Origin: Nitrososphaerota archaeon | Lineage (GTDB): Archaea; Thermoproteota; Nitrososphaeria; Nitrososphaerales; Nitrosopumilaceae | Length of the DNA stretch: 49,133 bases | Direction of reading: 5' to 3' | NCBI GenBank assembly: GCA_028866655.1 | Contig: JAGWHQ010000011.1 | Location: forward strand, 1-49,133 | In this document: piece by piece, positions 13,272 through 21,893 of the stretch | Numbering within the stretch: the first letter of the stretch is position 1 | How the letters are laid out: every line of letters begins with the position of its first letter | Notes under the pieces: model-generated | Told to the model about the DNA's origin: nothing | Database searches by the model: none | Seen by the model: the letters and a program-made list of their open reading frames with translations, nothing else | Made by a program: the position numbers and the translations under genes

Positions 13272-13478
13272 CTACCATTCATCAAGAGTTCCGGATGTAG
13301 TACCACTAGTGTCTTTGGCATAATCTCCCAAAACATCTGAATATCTTGCGTCTTTGTAAGCAATAAGTTTCACGTATTCTCCATATGATATGTCTAGTGA
13401 ACAGTTTGAACATTTGACATATGAAAAATCATCTCCCAATTCTGCTATCTTGTCACACTTGGGACACTTTATTTTCAT
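13272..13478 (-). CDS. Small zinc-ribbon protein (68 aa)
   Basis: A 68-residue protein starting MKIKCPKCDKIAELGDDFSY with two CxxC knuckles (Cys5/8, Cys23/26) and a Ser/Thr/Gly-rich C-terminal tail (DTSGTTSGTLDEW). The ribbon is of the general RNA-polymerase/TFIIS type. Function unknown. It is 51 nt upstream of the membrane-protein gene on the same strand and may be co-transcribed with it. Confidence 0.75.
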   Translation of the reverse strand: MKIKCPKCDKIAELGDDFSYVKCSNCSLDISYGEYVKLIAYKDARYSDVLGDYAKDTSGTTSGTLDEW

Positions 13479-13643
13479 GACCTATGTATTACTTGCAAGA
13501 CCTATATCTCTTCTTAGGAATAAATCAATACTAGTTTCTATCTTGATGTGCTAAATTGAATTAAATCTACGATTTTGTAGAATATTCTCAAAAGTTGGAT
13601 TTGGCGAAGAACCTTAATAGACATTTTACAATTTTTTGTAAGT

Positions 13644-15125
13644 ATGATTTCAAAGAGTATTCTTTTCATGTTCATATCGACAATTGCAGTAATTGCAATT
13701 TGGTTTGTAGCATATGTTCCTGAATCTCAAAAAATAAACGGCGATTTTCAGATTTACCTAGAACAAGAAGGAAAAGATCAGATTGCAAACAGCGTTGGGG
13801 GAAATCTATCACAACAGTTTGAGTTGAAAGAATCCCTGATTCAAAAGGTAACTAGTATTGATGGAGACTATGTAACAATTTCATCTGTTGTAAGTGGAAT
13901 AAACCAAGATACCGACAAGGAAGTATTTCATTCTGAACAATCCTATCACGTTAATGCATATAGTCTGACCTACAAGGATATGCCGGGAAAACAATTCTGG
14001 TTCAAACCTGGAGTACAAAAGCAAAATTATGATTTTCTCCATCCATTGATTTTTGCAGATGCACCGCTTGTTTATCAAGGAACAGACACAATTGATGGGC
14101 TTGATGTCTATGTCTTCAAATCTGAAACACATAATGTAGACATTAGTTACACTTTTCCTCAATATGCTAATACCAAAATACTGTCTAACACAAATTCAAC
14201 TTTCTGGGTTGAACCAATAACTGGAGATCTGGTCAAATTTGAAAAAAGCTGGAAAGATTACCAGGTACAAAACAATGAAACAATAGCAGTTAATGAGAAT
14301 GGATGGAAGAAAACTACTGATTATTCTACCTTTATCTTGTCGCAGACAGCTAAATCTCAAATTGATGATTATAATTATAATGCCAAAATCGTACCAATAC
14401 TTTTAGTTTCATTAACTGTAGGGATAAATCTGATTTTAATTTTGAGAAACAAACTAAAAAAATCAAATGAAATTATGCTAAAAACTGAAAAGATGACTGC
14501 TATAGGAAATTTGTCTGCAAGAATATCACATGATCTAAGAAATACTCTTACAGTGATAAAAAGCGAAGTTTCTCTAATATCTCTTCAAGACTTTAAAGAT
14601 GGAAACATGGAGAAAAGAGTACAACACCTAATGCGGGCAATTGATAAAATGGATTACCAAATCGGAGGAGTTTTAGATTTTGTCAGAGAGCGACCCTTGA
14701 AAATTACAAAATTTTCATCAAACATGCTGATACAACATGCTCTTGAAAATATCATTGTTCCAGATGGTATCAAAATCATTACTCCTGAACAGGATGTATC
14801 TATGACAGGAGATCTTCTCAAGTTAGAAATTGTTCTATCTAATATTATCATCAATGCAATACAAGCAATAGAAAGTTCTGGTACAGTCACCATATCTATC
14901 GAAGACAAACCGGACATACTTGCAATTAGCATATCTGATTCAGGACCTGGTATACCTGAAAAATACATGACCAAAATATTTGAACCATTGTTCACGACAA
15001 AACAACGAGGAACTGGACTTGGATTGGCTAGTTGTAATATTATAATAAAAAGTCACGGAGGACGAATTTTAGTAAAAAATAATCCTACTACATTCACTAT
15101 CGAGTTGCCTAAAACAAAACTATAG
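13644..15125 (+). CDS. Sensor histidine kinase with DUF3068-like extracytoplasmic domain
   Basis: A 493-residue membrane kinase. Residues 4-24 form the first membrane span. Residues 30-245 form an external sensor domain with segments such as YKDMPGKQFWFKPG, DAPLVYQGTDTIDGLDVYVF and NSTFWVEPITGDLVKFE. These resemble DUF3068, known from actinobacterial PorA-type envelope proteins. A second span is at about 247-266. The kinase core has the H-box NLSARISHDLRNT with phospho-acceptor His296, the N-box NIIINAIQAI, DSGPGIPEKYM and GTGLGLASC. No response regulator is adjacent, so it is an orphan. The kinase core is very close to that of the PAS kinase at 21894-23015. Confidence 0.85.
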   Translation: MISKSILFMFISTIAVIAIWFVAYVPESQKINGDFQIYLEQEGKDQIANSVGGNLSQQFELKESLIQKVTSIDGDYVTISSVVSGINQDTDKEVFHSEQSYHVNAYSLTYKDMPGKQFWFKPGVQKQNYDFLHPLIFADAPLVYQGTDTIDGLDVYVFKSETHNVDISYTFPQYANTKILSNTNSTFWVEPITGDLVKFEKSWKDYQVQNNETIAVNENGWKKTTDYSTFILSQTAKSQIDDYNYNAKIVPILLVSLTVGINLILILRNKLKKSNEIMLKTEKMTAIGNLSARISHDLRNTLTVIKSEVSLISLQDFKDGNMEKRVQHLMRAIDKMDYQIGGVLDFVRERPLKITKFSSNMLIQHALENIIVPDGIKIITPEQDVSMTGDLLKLEIVLSNIIINAIQAIESSGTVTISIEDKPDILAISISDSGPGIPEKYMTKIFEPLFTTKQRGTGLGLASCNIIIKSHGGRILVKNNPTTFTIELPKTKL

Positions 15126-15248
15126 TCAAATTCAATGTTTTAATGGAATCTGCTAACTATGTGTATCATTATTAGAATCTGGTTATACTGTAATCTGTAC
15201 GCGTTAATCTCTTAAAGAATTAAATTGCTACATTTTTGTTGTTTTATC

Positions 15249-15524
15249 ATGGTAAGAACATGTACCAAGTGTAAAAAGGAAATTCCAGACGGCATAGAAC
15301 TTGATCCGTTTGCTTCTACCTATCCATGCTGCAATGAATGTTGGGCTGAATGGAAGCAATATAGAGTCATGGTCATGAATGAAATGAAATTAGACATGTC
15401 AATGCCTGATCATAGAAAAGTAGTAAAGAAATATGAGAAAGTGTTTGTTGGTGTTCTGACTCCTGAAGGAGACGTTGTCAATTTCGCAGATGAGAGTCAA
15501 CGAAAACCTGAAAAACCAACCTAG
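15249..15524 (+). CDS. YggX-like iron-trafficking domain with N-terminal zinc ribbon
   Basis: A 91-residue protein. The C-terminal half (CWAEWKQYRVMVMNEMKLDM, then PDHRKVVKKYEKVFVG) parallels bacterial YggX (PF04362), which has AWxxWxxxQTMLINEKKLNxxxxEHRKxLE. YggX handles labile Fe(II) and protects Fe-S enzymes. The N-terminal half holds Cys5, Cys8, Cys27, Cys28 and Cys31, a zinc- or iron-binding knuckle absent from standard YggX. I prefer ATG 15249 over the TTG 15225 frame opening. The 3' end overlaps the convergent gene by a CTAG tetranucleotide. The iron role is inferred from similarity only. Confidence 0.65.
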   Translation: MVRTCTKCKKEIPDGIELDPFASTYPCCNECWAEWKQYRVMVMNEMKLDMSMPDHRKVVKKYEKVFVGVLTPEGDVVNFADESQRKPEKPT

Positions 15525-15982
15525 ATACCTATCTCATTTTTTGCCATTTTTGGAATTATCATGTAAAGTTTCTTTTTGTCTTTTTCATCAAAGGCATTAA
15601 TTATCTTCTTGATGGTTGTAGAAAGTATAGATCGTTGATCTATTGTTAATGACATGTAGATCTCAAAAATTCCGTCTAGGTTGAAGACAATCAGCTTTTC
15701 TGGATGGCTTATGATCTCATTGATATAACTTGAAAACATTATTGTTCTCTGCTCTTCAGACAAGTTACAAAGAGTTTCGAGCCATGTCTTAAACAAGGTA
15801 GAAAATTTATCAAATTGTATTGTAGGTCCTGCCTGTAATGCATTGTTTATGATCTCTTTCTTATCATCTTGATTCATCGAAAAAAATTCTGACAGTCTCT
15901 TGTGCAATATTGGTTTTCTTAGAAACTCTGGAAGGCCTGCCAAGTTTACTATGATGTTTCCTGCGTAATTTGGGGATGACAT
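15521..15982 (-). CDS. Hypothetical helical protein
   Basis: A 153-residue protein that appears almost wholly alpha-helical, beginning MSSPNYAGNIIVNLAGLPEF. It alternates Leu/Ile-rich helices with Lys/Glu stretches, ending in IIPKMAKNEIGI. There are no transmembrane spans, cysteines or catalytic motifs. The lines QDDKKEIINNALQAGPTI and EEQRTIMFSSYINEI look like two related helical repeats. I do not recognise a family. Single gene, divergent from purA. Confidence 0.7.
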   Translation of the reverse strand: MSSPNYAGNIIVNLAGLPEFLRKPILHKRLSEFFSMNQDDKKEIINNALQAGPTIQFDKFSTLFKTWLETLCNLSEEQRTIMFSSYINEIISHPEKLIVFNLDGIFEIYMSLTIDQRSILSTTIKKIINAFDEKDKKKLYMIIPKMAKNEIGI

Positions 15983-16063
15983 GTAAATCTAGGAATTGGA
16001 TCTATTCTAAAATCGTATTGTTAAGATTTGGCTTAAATATCTCTGGTTCTGCTCATCCTGTGT

Positions 16064-17065
16064 ATGCCTTCTACAGTTATCGTCGGTGGTTTTTATGGTG
16101 ATGAAGGAAAAGGAAAAATTGTTTCTTATCTTGCAATGAAAGACAATCCAACAGTAGCTGTTCGTGGTGGAGTGGGACCTAACGCAGGTCACACAATTGA
16201 ACATGAAAATAAAAAATATAAAGTTAGAATGTTGCCAAGTGCTTTTCTTAATCCTAGTACTAGATTGCTTATAGGACCTGGAGTAGTAGTAAGTCCTGAA
16301 GTACTTCTAAAAGAAATAGAAGAATTTGGTACTCATGATAGATCATTTGTAGATTTCCAATGTGGTATAATTGAAGAATCACACAGAACAACAGATTCCG
16401 GAGGTAGGCTAAAACAATCTATAGGTAGCACAGGTACTGGAACTGGACCAGCTAATGCTGATAGAGCAATGCGTACACTAAAGCTTGCAAAGGATGTAGA
16501 GTCTCTTACTTTGTATCTTGATGATGTTCCTAATCAAGTAAATTTTGCACTTGACAGAAAAGAAAATGTGATAGTAGAGGGAACTCAAGGAACATTTCTT
16601 TCATTATGGCATGGCACTTATCCATTTGTTACATCAAAAGATGTCACTGCATCTGCAATTTGTGCAGATGTTGGAATAGGCCCAAAGAGTGTTGATGAGG
16701 TACTTGTTGTTTTCAAATCTTTTGTTACTAGGGTAGGAGAAGGTCCACTAAAAAATGAAATTAGTCCAGAAAAAGCAGTAGCAAAAGGATGGCAAGAAGT
16801 GGGAACAGTAACTGGAAGACAACGACGTGCAGCTGAATTTGATTTTGATCTTGCACGAAGATCAATAATGTTAAACAGTGCAACCCAATTGGGAATTACT
16901 AAACTCGATGTGGTCTTTCCAGAGTGTGCACATATGCAGTCATTTTCAGATCTAAGTTCTCCTGCCAAATATTTTATTAAAAATATTGAGGAACAACTCA
17001 AAGTACCTGTGACACTAATTGGTACTGGACCTGATGTAAATGACATCATTGATAGAAGACAATAG
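16064..17065 (+). CDS. purA: Adenylosuccinate synthetase
   Basis: A 333-residue GTP-dependent ligase joining IMP and aspartate, the first step from IMP to AMP. The P-loop GDEGKGK is at residues 12-18 and the IMP-site VRGGVGPNAGHTI at about 33-45. TDSGGRLKQSIGSTGTGTGPANADR and VEGTQGTFLSLWHGTYPFVTS also match. The C-terminal TGRQRRAAEFD fits the family as well. At about 335 residues it belongs to the short archaeal class (bacterial PurA is about 430). A TATA-like TTAAATAT lies about 26 nt upstream of the ATG, so the mRNA is predicted leaderless. Confidence 0.95.
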   Translation: MPSTVIVGGFYGDEGKGKIVSYLAMKDNPTVAVRGGVGPNAGHTIEHENKKYKVRMLPSAFLNPSTRLLIGPGVVVSPEVLLKEIEEFGTHDRSFVDFQCGIIEESHRTTDSGGRLKQSIGSTGTGTGPANADRAMRTLKLAKDVESLTLYLDDVPNQVNFALDRKENVIVEGTQGTFLSLWHGTYPFVTSKDVTASAICADVGIGPKSVDEVLVVFKSFVTRVGEGPLKNEISPEKAVAKGWQEVGTVTGRQRRAAEFDFDLARRSIMLNSATQLGITKLDVVFPECAHMQSFSDLSSPAKYFIKNIEEQLKVPVTLIGTGPDVNDIIDRRQ

Positions 17066-17120
17066 CGAAAAGAAAACTGTAAACGACTACTTTTAATGTG
17101 GATAGTTTTTGAGAAATCTT

Positions 17121-17777
17121 ATGGTAAAACTTCCTTTTTATGTTGAAGTCTCAGATATGACAGAATTTTCAAGAATGGTATGTGCCTTGGAGAGGGTTCC
17201 ACGTACTGCCTTTTCTTTTGAACTCGATGGTAAAAGAATAATCTCGGTCCAGATGGATCTACTAAAGGAAAGATCTGTCAATTATTATGTTCAAACAGAA
17301 GCAAATGGGCATTACCTTTCATACGGATTCAAGGCAGGAAAAGAAGACTTTGATGTTGTCAATACTGTTTCAAATCCAATGTATATCTATTCACCAATTG
17401 TTCGAGTAAAATCACTTCCTGAAACTCTCAAACCTGAAACTGCATCGACTCCAGAAGTGGTATACCAATCAATTGAACTCGAAGATCTTACAAGTTTGAT
17501 AAAGTTAAGCTATGGATTTGAAGAATCTCCATTTCCATTATTTGCTTTTCCAGATGGCAACAAGTGGAATATGGGCGTATTCATGAATTTCAATGAATCT
17601 GATGAAACTTCGTATTTTTGTCATGTCAAACTTGACTCGGAACCCTCGAAACCATTTCTAAAATATTCTAGCAAGGATGGTGCAGAACCATCTTTTGTTA
17701 GTACAGTAAATGACCATGGATACTCGTACCTCAAAGTGATAAAACTCAAAGGTAAGCATCCTCTAGTCAAGCTATGA
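17121..17777 (+). CDS. Conserved hypothetical protein upstream of pyrF
   Basis: A 218-residue soluble protein of alternating strands and helices (starts MVKLPFYVEVSDMTEFSRMV; later FGFKAGKED- and EDLTSLIKLSYGFEESPFPLF-like segments). There are no metal ligands, signal peptide or membrane spans. I prefer ATG 17121 over the TTG frame opening at 17109. Its last codons overlap pyrF in an ATGA, so the two are coupled. I do not recognise a family. Confidence 0.7.
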   Translation: MVKLPFYVEVSDMTEFSRMVCALERVPRTAFSFELDGKRIISVQMDLLKERSVNYYVQTEANGHYLSYGFKAGKEDFDVVNTVSNPMYIYSPIVRVKSLPETLKPETASTPEVVYQSIELEDLTSLIKLSYGFEESPFPLFAFPDGNKWNMGVFMNFNESDETSYFCHVKLDSEPSKPFLKYSSKDGAEPSFVSTVNDHGYSYLKVIKLKGKHPLVKL

Positions 17778-18523
17778 GTAGTTTTAGAAAAAGAATGCAG
17801 GATTCATCTTCTAGAAGCTCTGTGATACTGGCAAATGATCTTGATGGCACAAATTTAGAATTACTTGAAAAACATACTCTAAAAAATATCAAGACACTTG
17901 GCAAGCACTTGTGTGCTATCAAATTTAATTTTCATCTCTTGCTACCTCTGGGTGAGAAAAGCATCAAGAGAATAAACAAGATTGCACATGATTCTGGACT
18001 GCAGACAATTGCTGACATTAAGCTAAACGATATTGGAAATACTAACATGATTACTTTGCAAAGACTCTGGCACAGTGAATTTGATGCTGTGATTGCTAAT
18101 CCAATAATGGGACCGGAAAATTTAGTGCAGCTTGTAAAAAATGCCCACAGTGATAGTCGCGGTGTGATAACTCTTGTACACATGAGTCATCCTGGAGCAA
18201 AACTTGGTTATGGTTTAAAAGTACAAGATTCATCTAGTGGAAAAATGTTACACATTCATGATCTTTTCTTAAAATGGTCTTATTCATCACACGTTGATGG
18301 AATAGTTGTTGGAGCCACAGTACCAAAACTCATAGAACTATCAAAAAAGAAGGCAAAGGGAAAATTTGAGATCTACTCGCCTGGTGTTGGAACTCAGGGT
18401 GGGAATCCAAATGATGCACTATCTGCAGGTGCAAATTATTTGATTGTTGGAAGGACTATTCTGAATTCAAAAAACCCACAACTTGAAGCACAAAAACTCC
18501 AAGAATTAACACTCAGATCATAG
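17774..18523 (+). CDS. pyrF: Orotidine 5'-phosphate decarboxylase
   Basis: A 249-residue TIM-barrel enzyme converting OMP to UMP, the last step of de novo pyrimidine synthesis. The catalytic DxKxxD is in IADIKLNDIGNT. Other matches are the substrate-binding ILANDLDG near the start, CAIKFNFHLL, HMSHPGAK, VVGAT and the phosphate-binding GVGTQGGNPNDAL with YLIVGRTI. It starts inside the preceding gene (ATGA overlap) and its stop overlaps the convergent Nudix gene by 6 nt. Other pyr genes (pyrD, pyrK) are 27 kb away. Confidence 0.93.
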   Translation: MSSFRKRMQDSSSRSSVILANDLDGTNLELLEKHTLKNIKTLGKHLCAIKFNFHLLLPLGEKSIKRINKIAHDSGLQTIADIKLNDIGNTNMITLQRLWHSEFDAVIANPIMGPENLVQLVKNAHSDSRGVITLVHMSHPGAKLGYGLKVQDSSSGKMLHIHDLFLKWSYSSHVDGIVVGATVPKLIELSKKKAKGKFEIYSPGVGTQGGNPNDALSAGANYLIVGRTILNSKNPQLEAQKLQELTLRS

Positions 18524-18922
18524 ATCTTTAATTTTTCTGAATAAATTTTGAGCCGTCTTATAGGTCAATTTTGCAAGGGCATCATTGTAGTTTAACCATG
18601 TATAGTCCCGATGTTCGTGCGATAAAATCACTTGATCTGTTTTTGTACTTGATACAAAGAAAACAACTTCCTTGTGTATGACTTGACCGTCTCGCTGGTA
18701 GTGATATTCTACCTTGTCTTCAAATCCGTCTACAAATGTAATGTCAACTATTCCTGTCTCTTCTCTCATTTCTCTCAGAACGGTTTGCTTGAAAGTTTCG
18801 CCTTTCTCAATATTTCCCTTGACAAAATCCCAATGACCAGAAGGGTAGTTTAACAACAAATACATCTTGCCTTGGGGTGTTTGGCGATAAATGATGGAGC
18901 CGGCAGATCTTTCTTCTAACAT
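18518..18922 (-). CDS. Nudix hydrolase
   Basis: A 134-residue Nudix protein. The Nudix box GNIEKGETFKQTVLREMREETGI (GX5EX7REUXEEXGU) is complete at about residues 36-58. The RSAGSIIYR start and the HWDFVKGN segment resemble the Ap4A-hydrolase-like group. It cleaves a nucleoside diphosphate linked to a moiety X; the true substrate is not readable from the sequence. It lies 31 nt downstream of the cis-prenyltransferase on the same strand and could be the last gene of that operon. Confidence 0.9.
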   Translation of the reverse strand: MLEERSAGSIIYRQTPQGKMYLLLNYPSGHWDFVKGNIEKGETFKQTVLREMREETGIVDITFVDGFEDKVEYHYQRDGQVIHKEVVFFVSSTKTDQVILSHEHRDYTWLNYNDALAKLTYKTAQNLFRKIKDL

Positions 18923-18953
18923 TTACAAAAAGAGTTTCTTTCATCCAGTATTT

Positions 18954-19715
18954 CTATTTTCCAAGTCTGCGGCCTCTTTGTTGAAAAGTCCTAATTGCAC
19001 GCATGAGATCTATTTTTCTAAATTCTGGCCAATATACGTCCATAAAAACAAGCTCGCTGTAGGCACTCTGCCAGAGCAGAAAACCACTCAATCGTTTTTC
19101 ACCTGATGTCCTCAATATCATGTCTGGCGATGATTGTGGAAGATGTGACGTATAGAGACTAGACTCGATTACTTCCTTGTCTATTTGATTGATATCAAGA
19201 GAGCCATCCTTGATTCTAGCACCAATCTTTTTGACTGCATCAACAAGTTCATTCTGTCCTCCATAAGCTATTGCAATATTTAGATAATGATCATCATAAT
19301 TTTTTGTAGCTTCTTCAAGCTTGTTGAGAATATCTTTTAGAATGTCTGGCAACAACTCTATGCTGCCGATGGCCTTTACCTTCATGCGGTTCTTGTGTAT
19401 TCTTGGATCGTTGTATAACTTGTGTAATCTTTTGTTTATCAAATCATATAGGTAATCCAATTCGTCGTCTTTTCTGTTAAGATTCTCTGCTGATAACACA
19501 TACAAGGTGATTATGTTGATGTTTAGCTCTTCACACCAATCCAGTAGTTTTTCTACTGCATCAGCACCTCTAAAATGACCATCTATCTTCATGATAAGAT
19601 TACGTTTTGCCCATCTCCTATTGCCATCAAGTATTATGGCAATATGTTTTGGCATATCTCCACTTTGAATATCATTCTCTAATCTTTTGGAGTATAGGCT
19701 GTACAAACCACCCAA
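18954..19715 (-). CDS. uppS: Undecaprenyl/polyprenyl diphosphate synthase (cis-prenyltransferase)
   Basis: A 253-residue cis-prenyltransferase that elongates isoprenyl diphosphates to polyprenyl lipids; in archaea these carry glycans. The signature PKHIAIILDGNRRWAKR with its catalytic Asp, the LYVLSAENLNR segment, the central YGGQNELVDAV and the C-terminal DMILRTSGEKRLSGFLLWQSAYSELVF all match. TTG start. The 20-residue lead before PKHIA is normal for archaeal members, and a TATA-like stretch precedes it. The gene follows DUF373 by 17 nt. Confidence 0.92.
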   Translation of the reverse strand: MGGLYSLYSKRLENDIQSGDMPKHIAIILDGNRRWAKRNLIMKIDGHFRGADAVEKLLDWCEELNINIITLYVLSAENLNRKDDELDYLYDLINKRLHKLYNDPRIHKNRMKVKAIGSIELLPDILKDILNKLEEATKNYDDHYLNIAIAYGGQNELVDAVKKIGARIKDGSLDINQIDKEVIESSLYTSHLPQSSPDMILRTSGEKRLSGFLLWQSAYSELVFMDVYWPEFRKIDLMRAIRTFQQRGRRLGK

Positions 19716-19732
19716 GTTGAGAACTTTATCTT

Positions 19733-20878
19733 TTATTCTGATAGTACTTCGCCACCCTTCTTCTTTCTATATTTATGGAAGAGTAAGGATGCTGATATCA
19801 GTATTACTGCAAGACCGATTAGTAATGGTGGAATAAGAGTAAATGGACTCTCTCCTTTTACCATGATTGTTGTAAACTGGGAAACAACTGGATAAAGTGT
19901 GACTAGTACAATCAGTCTTAGTATGTCTGTAATTGATCTGATGCTTCCCTTGAACCAACTACTGAGCAACGAACCTCCGAAAATACATCCTATTCCCATC
20001 CAAAGGAAAGGTAACATTCCTGATATGAAAAGTCCAGTTGTTTGTTGATTTAAAACTAATTTCAAAATACTATCAGGTTTTGTAGTGATACCGGGTACTG
20101 CAGCACCAATACCAGCTGTAAGTGATGCAAGAATCATTACAACTCCGGCTATTAGAGTAAATGTTCGTATGAACCCTCCTGGTGTAGGTTTGTTCCAATT
20201 TGTCCAAGCTCTGTCAATGTCAAATGCTCTTATTAGAAATGCTCCTCCCAAGATGCTTACTAGAACTGCAAATATTTCTCGGGTTAATCCGAGAACTGTT
20301 GCCACTCCACCAATTAGCAAAAGCATTCCGGGAACACCTAAAAAGAATTTGGAATACTTTGAATCAAATGCAATTGTTTTGAGATATCTTCCCAAGACTG
20401 CATAGGAATATTCAACTGATCTGCTTGCACGCATTACAACTCTTTTTACAGAAACTATGGGCAAAACATTTTGAATTATTGGTATAACACTTTCATCATC
20501 TTCTCCATCTGATACTATGACGGCTCCATTTGCAGAAAATTTCATTGTAATTGCCTTAACTTGGGAAACAATTTTTTCATCTCCTTGTACTCCTTTGTTC
20601 TGTGTACCTGAAACAAGTGCAACTTCTGCCTGGTATCCTTTACTTGTTAAATCCTCAAATGTTTTAACGGCGGCAAAAATCGAATTAGAGTCAGCATCTT
20701 CCGGATCTTCTAGTGCGAGTCGTTGAGCTGCTTCTATGCATGCATTGCGACCAATCACTGGAGTGACAACTCCGGCCTTGCTTCCAATATCATCATCTCT
20801 GTCAACACAGATTATCAAGAGTCGGCTGGTCTTTGTCTCAGTTATCCCACTTTGCAAACTAGCTTCTTTTATTGACAT
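19733..20878 (-). CDS. DUF373 family membrane protein
   Basis: A 381-residue archaeal DUF373 protein. The N-terminal soluble domain (about residues 15-165) has LLIICVDRDDDIGSKAGV, VALVSGTQNKG and VIVSDGEDDESVIPII, and is suggestive of a TOPRIM-like or receiver-like fold. The C-terminal half has about six hydrophobic spans from residue 178 on (GVPGMLLLIGGVATVLGL, FTLIAGVVMILASL and others). Function is unknown for the family. Linked to uppS (17-nt gap), which suggests a role in polyprenyl lipid or envelope biology, but that is an inference from context. Confidence 0.88.
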   Translation of the reverse strand: MSIKEASLQSGITETKTSRLLIICVDRDDDIGSKAGVVTPVIGRNACIEAAQRLALEDPEDADSNSIFAAVKTFEDLTSKGYQAEVALVSGTQNKGVQGDEKIVSQVKAITMKFSANGAVIVSDGEDDESVIPIIQNVLPIVSVKRVVMRASRSVEYSYAVLGRYLKTIAFDSKYSKFFLGVPGMLLLIGGVATVLGLTREIFAVLVSILGGAFLIRAFDIDRAWTNWNKPTPGGFIRTFTLIAGVVMILASLTAGIGAAVPGITTKPDSILKLVLNQQTTGLFISGMLPFLWMGIGCIFGGSLLSSWFKGSIRSITDILRLIVLVTLYPVVSQFTTIMVKGESPFTLIPPLLIGLAVILISASLLFHKYRKKKGGEVLSE

Positions 20879-20937
20879 TGTATAGACGAAAATAGCGTTT
20901 CCTATTAATTAATGTAGTTTCTATAGATTTGACAATT

Positions 20938-21435
20938 TTATGGACGAGTCTGATTTGACTCTGATGCTAAAGTGTCTGATTCTTTCTTGAGAGAGTCAAG
21001 TTTTGTAATCTCATTACTGATATCACTTGAGGGTGCACCTGCCTTGATCTTGTTTGCAAGAGATATTGTCTCGGCTAGATAATCGTTATACTTTTTGAGA
21101 GACTCATAATATGCACCATAACTCTGTTTCCATTCTGCTGGTGGGTTACTCTCTACCATCTCAGTTATCAATGAGGTAACCTGTGATGATGAGATTTGGG
21201 CTTGGCTTGTAAAGTTGTCTGGGGATACTGACTTGTCTAATAATCCATTGAGGCTTGATTCTGTATCTGTCATGATGAGAGAATGTCTCTCTTTTACACT
21301 ATCTAACTCGCTTTTGTAATCTGAAACCATAACAGAAGATCCATGGTTTTGTGGCAAGAACCATACTACAAAACTTGCTCCCGAAATGGCTGCTAATACA
21401 ACCACCGTGATGATGATACCTTTCTTGGTTGCCAT
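20938..21435 (-). CDS. Membrane-anchored extracytoplasmic hypothetical protein
   Basis: A 165-residue protein with one N-terminal anchor (residues 6-27, IIITVVVLAAISGASFVVWF after a MATKKG basic start) and an outward helical domain rich in Ser, Glu and Lys, with coiled-coil-like heptads (SDYKSELDSVKERHSLIMTD). No catalytic motif. It is 59 nt upstream of the DUF373 gene on the same strand and could be co-transcribed. Unrecognised family. Confidence 0.72.
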   Translation of the reverse strand: MATKKGIIITVVVLAAISGASFVVWFLPQNHGSSVMVSDYKSELDSVKERHSLIMTDTESSLNGLLDKSVSPDNFTSQAQISSSQVTSLITEMVESNPPAEWKQSYGAYYESLKKYNDYLAETISLANKIKAGAPSSDISNEITKLDSLKKESDTLASESNQTRP

Positions 21436-21602
21436 TCAGGTGTGTCTTTTTGTGGCTTTTAAAAGCATAACTACATTCAACAATTTGATCATTCTTGTGG
21501 TCAATTTGTTAATTTCATGGTGTTGGATACTTTCCTCGTAAGAAATATCATAAAAATACCTGTTTTTATATAAAAACTGGATCTATGATCTGAATTCGAC
21601 CA

Positions 21603-21648
21603 TGTAAAAATTTAACACCCTCTAGTGTATAGTGAAATAATTTTTACA
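21603..21648. repeat. 10-bp perfect inverted repeat in the DUF5679 upstream region
   Basis: TGTAAAAATT (21603-21612) and AATTTTTACA (21639-21648) are perfect inverted arms with a 26-nt spacer that itself contains ACAC/GTGT around CCTCTA. It lies just upstream of the TATA box at 21658-21663. Operator, hairpin RNA or AT-rich chance structure cannot be separated by eye. Confidence 0.4.
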
Positions 21649-21657
21649 GCGTCTTGC

Positions 21658-21663
21658 TATATA
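21658..21663 (+). promoter_or_regulatory. TATA box of the DUF5679 gene
   Basis: TATATA is centred 27 nt upstream of the ATG at 21688, with no Shine-Dalgarno in between, so a leaderless mRNA is predicted. Confidence 0.6.
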
Positions 21664-21687
21664 CCACTACATTCGTAAGAAGTTGAA

Positions 21688-21831
21688 ATGACTCAAGCAT
21701 ACTGCGTAAAATGCAGAAAAAAAGTCGACATCTCAAATCCAAAGGAAGTTAAGCTAAAGAACGGACGACCTGCGGTAAAGGGCGTGTGCCCAAAATGTGG
21801 TACTAATGTCTTCCGAATAGGAAAGCCTTAG
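21688..21831 (+). CDS. DUF5679-type zinc-ribbon protein (47 aa)
   Basis: A 47-residue zinc ribbon starting MTQAYCVKCRKKVDISNPKE and ending VCPKCGTNVFRIGKP, with Cys6/9 and Cys34/37. The AYCxKCRxKxxxxxxxxxxxxNGRPAxxGxCPxCGT pattern is that of the DUF5679 family, in which such a domain is often fused to DNA topoisomerase I or stands alone. It probably binds nucleic acid or zinc. TATA box properly placed. Confidence 0.85.
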   Translation: MTQAYCVKCRKKVDISNPKEVKLKNGRPAVKGVCPKCGTNVFRIGKP

Positions 21832-21893
21832 TACAATTTTCTTCTTTTTCCACGTACAATCTAAAGGAATCACAAACATGGTTTCTTTACAAT

